A stretch of DNA of 17,300 nt from Pseudomonadota bacterium (lineage in GTDB: Bacteria > Pseudomonadota > Alphaproteobacteria > Rhizobiales > Devosiaceae): the NCBI GenBank assembly GCA_023415605.1, contig JAEZKB010000193.1:1-17300 (forward strand), in the 5' to 3' direction. Below are positions 13,866 through 17,300 of this stretch, in pieces. Position 1 is the stretch's first letter, and each line of letters starts with the position of its first letter. Below the pieces are notes generated by a model, which was not told the DNA's origin, did no database searches, and was given only the letters and a program-made list of their open reading frames with translations. Made by a program: the position numbers and the translations under genes.

Positions 13866-14981
13866 ATGACCGAGAACACGTCGTTTGAGATTTTCCTCGT
13901 CGCCACGCCCGGCCTCGAAGCCGCTCTGCGTGACGAGGCGCTGGAGCGTGGCTTTGCCGATGCCAAGCTCGTCGAGGGTGGCGTCGCGCTCACCGGCGGC
14001 TGGCCGGATGTCTGGCGGGCCAATCTGGAGCTGCGGGGCCCTACACGCGTCCTCGTCCGTATCGCCAGCTTCCGCGCCATGCACCTTGCACAGTTGGATA
14101 AGCGGGCACGAAAGGTGCCGTGGAGCAATTTTCTGCGGGCGGACGTGCCGGTCATGGTCGAGGCCACGTGCCGGAAGTCCAAGATCTACCACGCGGGTGC
14201 CGCCGCCCAACGCGTCGCGACTGCCATCAAGGACGAGCTCGGCGCGCCGATCCGTGATGACGCCGAGGTCCGCGTGATGGTTCGGATCGAAGACGATCTG
14301 GCTACCATCTCGATCGACACGTCCGGCGAGTCGCTGCACAAGCGCGGCCACAAGGAAGCGGTCAACCGCGCGCCGATGCGCGAGACCATGGCCTCGCTGT
14401 TTCTCCGGCAATGCGGTTACCGCGGTACCGAGCCGGTGCTCGATCCGATGTGCGGCTCTGGCACCTTTGTCATCGAAGCGGCGGAGATCGCCACCGGCCT
14501 CAAACCCGGCCGCACCCGCAGCTTCGCCTTCGAAAAGTTGGCCGGCTTTAGCGCTGCTGCCTGGCAGGCGCTGAAAGCCTCCGGGGGCCCCGCGCCGACC
14601 GATCTCCGTTTCCACGGCAGCGACCGGGATGGCGGCGCCGTGGCGATGAGCCGTGAGAATGCCGAACGCGCCGGTGTTTCAGGAATCGCCACGTTCACCG
14701 AGTTGGATATCGCCGACCTGAACCCGCCCGGCGGCCCACCTGGGCTGGTCATCATCAACCCGCCATACGGCACCCGCATTGGCGACAAAAGCGCCCTGCA
14801 GGCCCTCTATGCGCAGTTCGGCAAGGTGATGAAACAGCGCTTCAAAGGCTGGCGGGTTGCCCTCATCACCACCGACGCCGGGCTCGCCAAACAGACCGGC
14901 CTCCCCTTCGAGCCACCTGGTCCTCCGGTGCTGCACGGCGGCCTCCGCGTGACGCTCTGGCAAACCAAGGCGCTGCGGTAG
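13866..14981 (+). CDS. THUMP-domain class I SAM-dependent RNA methyltransferase (RlmL-like)
   Basis: This 371-residue protein resembles the N-terminal half of E. coli RlmKL, which makes m2G2445 in 23S rRNA. An N-terminal ferredoxin-like/THUMP region occupies about 1-155. The methyltransferase domain has 'VLDPMCGSGTFVIEAAEIA' (191-209) for AdoMet binding and the catalytic NPPYG (298-302) of N2-guanine methyltransferases. The RlmK half is absent, as in most single-domain homologues. The target base is inferred only from family. GAGG lies about five bases before the ATG. The gene ends just before a strong bidirectional terminator shared with infB. Confidence 0.92.
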   Translation: MTENTSFEIFLVATPGLEAALRDEALERGFADAKLVEGGVALTGGWPDVWRANLELRGPTRVLVRIASFRAMHLAQLDKRARKVPWSNFLRADVPVMVEATCRKSKIYHAGAAAQRVATAIKDELGAPIRDDAEVRVMVRIEDDLATISIDTSGESLHKRGHKEAVNRAPMRETMASLFLRQCGYRGTEPVLDPMCGSGTFVIEAAEIATGLKPGRTRSFAFEKLAGFSAAAWQALKASGGPAPTDLRFHGSDRDGGAVAMSRENAERAGVSGIATFTELDIADLNPPGGPPGLVIINPPYGTRIGDKSALQALYAQFGKVMKQRFKGWRVALITTDAGLAKQTGLPFEPPGPPVLHGGLRVTLWQTKALR

Positions 14982-14991
14982 CCTCGAACGA

Positions 14992-15015
14992 AAACCCCCG
15001 CCGAAGCGGGGGTTT
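14992..15015. terminator. Bidirectional intrinsic terminator between the rlmL-like gene and infB
   Basis: AAACCCCCGC / GCGGGGGTTT form a perfect 10-bp stem closed by a CGAA loop (read TTCG on the minus strand, a very stable tetraloop). T residues follow on the plus strand (TTTGTTATT) and TTTTCGTT follows on the minus strand. It lies 10 bases after the methyltransferase stop and 22 bases after the infB stop, so it serves both convergent genes. Confidence 0.92.
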
Positions 15016-15037
15016 GTTATTCCGTAGCAGCGATCGG

Positions 15038-17300
15038 CTAGAGCGAGCGGGTGACCTGTTCGACGCGGAAGCATTCGATGACATCGCCCTGGCGGATGTC
15101 TTCGTAATTCTCGAAGGCCATGCCGCATTCCTGGCCGACCTGCACTTCCTTGACTTCGTCCTTGAAGCGCTTGAGCGTCTTGAGCTTGCCTTCGTGGATA
15201 ACGACGTTGTCGCGCAGCAAGCGCACGCCGGCGCCGCGTTCCACAATACCTTCGGTGACCCGGCAGCCGGCGACCTTGCCGACCTTGGTGATCTGGAAGA
15301 CTTCGAGGATTTCGGCGTAGCCGATGAAGGTTTCGCGCCGCTCGGGCTTGAGGAGGCCCGACATCGCCTGCCTCACGTCATCCACGAGATCGTAGATAAT
15401 GTTGTAGTAGCGGATCTCGATGCCATCGCGCTGCGCGAGGTCATTGGCCTGCTTGTTGGCGCGGACATTGAAGCCGATGATGATGGCGTTCGACGCCTGC
15501 GCCAGCGTCACGTCGGATTCGGTGATGCCGCCCACGCCGCTCATCAGGATCTGCGCCGACACTTCATCGGTCGAGAGCTTGTTGAGCGAAGCGTTGATGG
15601 CTTCGACAGAACCCTGCACGTCACCCTTGATTATGAGCGGGAACTTGGCGATGCCCGAAGCCTTGAGCTGATTCATCATCTGCTCGAGGCTGGTGGCGCC
15701 GCCGCCTTCCACCTTTTCGCGGATGGCGCGCTGGCGGTATTCGGTGACTTCGCGGGCGCGGGCTTCGGTTTCGACCACCGAGAAGCGGTCGCCCGCACTC
15801 GGCACGCCGGTAAAGCCCAGCACTTCGACCGGCAGAGACGGACCGGCTTCCTTGACCTGCTCGCCCTTGTCGTTGATCAGCGCGCGGACGCGGGCGAACT
15901 CGGTGCCGGCGACGACGATGTCGCCGACGCGGAGCGTGCCGCGCTGCACCAGCACCGTCGCCACCGCACCGCGGCCGCGATCGAGCTTGGCTTCGATGAC
16001 CAGACCCTCGGCGCGGCCATCACGGGCCACCTTGAGTTCGAGCACTTCGGCCTGCAGCAGGATGGTTTCGAGCAGCTTGTCGAGACCGGCACGGGTCTTG
16101 GCCGACACTTCGACGTCCAGCGTATCGCCGCCCATGGATTCGACCTGCACGTCGTGCTGAAGCAGCTCGGTGCGGACGCGCAGCGGATTGGCGTCGTGCT
16201 TGTCCATCTTGTTGATGGCCACAATGATCGGAACACCAGCCGCCTTGGCGTGCTTGATGGATTCGATCGTCTGCGGCATCACGCCGTCATCGGCCGCCAC
16301 CACGAGGATCGCGATGTCGGTCGCCTGGGCGCCGCGGGCACGCATGGCGGTGAACGCCTCGTGGCCCGGGGTGTCGAGGAAGGTGATCTTCTGGCCGTTC
16401 TTTTCGACCTGATAGGCACCGATATGCTGGGTGATGCCACCGGCTTCACCCGCCACCACGTTGGCTTCGCGGATCGCGTCGAGCAGCGAGGTCTTGCCGT
16501 GGGCGACGTGACCCATGATGGTCACGACCGGCGCACGATCGGTCAGGTCCTCGGCCTTGTCGTCGGAGGGAAGGTCGAAGAGACCCTCTTCCACGTCGGC
16601 ATCGGACACGCGCTTGACGGTGTGGCCCATTTCTGTCGCGATCAGCTCGGCGGTATCGGCGTCGAGGATGTCGTTGATCTTGGCCATCTGGCCCTGCTGC
16701 ATGTGCAGCTTGATGACATCCACCGAACGCTCGGCCATGCGGTTGGCGAGTTCCTGCACCGTGATGGCTTCCGGAATCGTGACTTCGCGGCTGAGCTTGG
16801 GCGCGGTCTGCTGGTTGCGGCCCATCTTCTTGTCGCGACGGCGGCGCATGGCGGCGAGTGACGGACCGCGATCGCGATCGGACTCGGCGCCGGCGTTGGT
16901 CACCGTCAAGCGGCCACGAGCGAATGCATCTTCCTCACCGGCCTTGCGGGTGGGACGCTCCGGGGTAGCGCGGGCACTGCGGCGGGCGTTCTCCAGCTCG
17001 GCCGCATTGACCAGCGGACGGCCACCCGAGGGCGGTACCGAACGGGTCTTGCGGCCATCGGCCTCGGAAGGCGGCGGCGGCGGAGCGTTCGGAATCGGTG
17101 CGGGACCTCGGCCGCCGAAGGGCGGACGAGCGCCACCGGCGCCAGCCGGACGCGGACCGCGGCTGTCAGTGCCACCAGGACGGTCCGAGCGGAACGGCGG
17201 GCGGTCACCCGGACGAGCACCCGGGCCACCTGGACGCGGACCACGCGCATCGGTGCTGCCGGGACGATCGTACCGGAACGGCGGCCGATCGCCGGTGCGG
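15038..17300 (-). CDS. infB: Translation initiation factor IF-2 (5' end outside the window)
   Basis: About 753 residues are visible; the frame stays open to the right edge, so the N-terminus is missing. The visible N-terminal part is Gly/Arg/Pro-rich and repetitive, then comes the 'RLTVTNA' region (about 16890-16912), an IF2_N domain ('TIPEAITVQELANRMAERSV') and the G domain. G1 reads MGHVAHGKT with Ala (codon 16502-16504) where translational GTPases normally have Asp. G3 DTPGHEAF, G4 NKMDK (16199-16213) and G5 SAKT are intact. The C-terminal domains match rhizobial IF-2 closely and end in 'FRVEQVTRSL'. The protein is a GTPase that places initiator tRNA on the 30S subunit. It is followed by a terminator, so it is the last gene of its transcript. 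Confidence 0.97.
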   Translation of the reverse strand, partial: RTGDRPPFRYDRPGSTDARGPRPGGPGARPGDRPPFRSDRPGGTDSRGPRPAGAGGARPPFGGRGPAPIPNAPPPPPSEADGRKTRSVPPSGGRPLVNAAELENARRSARATPERPTRKAGEEDAFARGRLTVTNAGAESDRDRGPSLAAMRRRRDKKMGRNQQTAPKLSREVTIPEAITVQELANRMAERSVDVIKLHMQQGQMAKINDILDADTAELIATEMGHTVKRVSDADVEEGLFDLPSDDKAEDLTDRAPVVTIMGHVAHGKTSLLDAIREANVVAGEAGGITQHIGAYQVEKNGQKITFLDTPGHEAFTAMRARGAQATDIAILVVAADDGVMPQTIESIKHAKAAGVPIIVAINKMDKHDANPLRVRTELLQHDVQVESMGGDTLDVEVSAKTRAGLDKLLETILLQAEVLELKVARDGRAEGLVIEAKLDRGRGAVATVLVQRGTLRVGDIVVAGTEFARVRALINDKGEQVKEAGPSLPVEVLGFTGVPSAGDRFSVVETEARAREVTEYRQRAIREKVEGGGATSLEQMMNQLKASGIAKFPLIIKGDVQGSVEAINASLNKLSTDEVSAQILMSGVGGITESDVTLAQASNAIIIGFNVRANKQANDLAQRDGIEIRYYNIIYDLVDDVRQAMSGLLKPERRETFIGYAEILEVFQITKVGKVAGCRVTEGIVERGAGVRLLRDNVVIHEGKLKTLKRFKDEVKEVQVGQECGMAFENYEDIRQGDVIECFRVEQVTRSL
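17123..17293 (-). repeat. Tandem repeat of about 28 codons in the IF-2 N-terminus
   Basis: Two units of 28-29 residues follow each other: one at 17210-17293 and one at 17123-17209. Each begins GDRPPFR, continues DRPG-x-TD-x-RGPRP and ends in Gly/Ala then ARP. The residues just before the first unit (RT) resemble the junction between units, so more copies may lie beyond the edge. The region is disordered and basic, like an RGG-type segment. Confidence 0.8.

Noticed and set aside
15014..16861. Plus-strand open frame of 615 codons antisense to infB
   Set aside because: It is the shadow of a highly biased GC-rich gene. The minus-strand frame has all IF-2 motifs, and the antisense translation resembles no family.
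16906..17250. Minus-strand 114-codon Arg/Val-rich frame at the right edge
   Set aside because: The infB frame is open through this whole stretch and encodes the IF-2 N-terminus, so this is an out-of-frame shadow.

Overview
The window looks like chromosomal DNA of an alphaproteobacterium of the order Hyphomicrobiales (Rhizobiales). It is GC-rich, and its core is a block typical of that order: pckA divergent from chvI-chvG, followed by a single-domain HPr kinase (hprK), a mannose-family EIIA (manX/ptsM-like) and HPr. The C-terminal part of IF-2 also reads like rhizobial IF-2. A Devosia-like lineage is a guess and was not tested. No rRNA, tRNA, CRISPR array, transposase or phage gene was seen. 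No gap of 300 bases or more lacks a gene; the longest is the 229-base pckA-chvI intergenic region.

Layout. Bases 1-50 hold the tail of an unidentified plus-strand gene. Bases 47-1360 (minus) hold an ArsR-type repressor followed by two SRPBCC/AHSA1-like proteins, a common regulator-plus-START-fold operon. A promoter and a perfect inverted repeat sit on the repressor's start codon, so its mRNA may be leaderless and autorepressed. Bases 1405-3622 (minus) hold four close genes: a small secreted Gln-rich protein, a 90-residue conserved hypothetical, an SDR oxidoreductase/epimerase and a two-TM protein. Bases 3717-4064 (plus) encode a DUF4342 protein that converges on a DUF1127 protein at 4081-4332 (minus). 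Bases 4412-5599 (minus) encode a PAS-like/LuxR-type regulator, and 5668-7224 (minus) encode ATP-type PEP carboxykinase.

Bases 7454-11257 (plus) carry the ChvI response regulator, ChvG sensor kinase, HprK, EIIA-Man and HPr in tight array (gaps or overlaps of +6, -4, +67 and +24 bases). This arrangement links envelope/acid-stress signalling, the carbon-regulatory PTS and gluconeogenesis (pckA). A DUF2937 membrane protein follows and shares a palindromic CTAG stop site with a convergent ABC exporter (11850-13748, minus). Divergent from the exporter is an RlmL-like THUMP methyltransferase (13866-14981, plus). A strong bidirectional terminator separates it from infB (minus), which runs off the right edge.

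I found no clear undescribed multi-gene system. The points most worth a second look are the operator/leaderless promoter of the ArsR operon, a 10-bp perfect inverted repeat just upstream of chvI, an Asp-to-Ala change in the otherwise near-invariant P-loop of IF-2, and a Gly/Arg/Pro-rich tandem repeat of about 28 residues in the IF-2 N-terminus.
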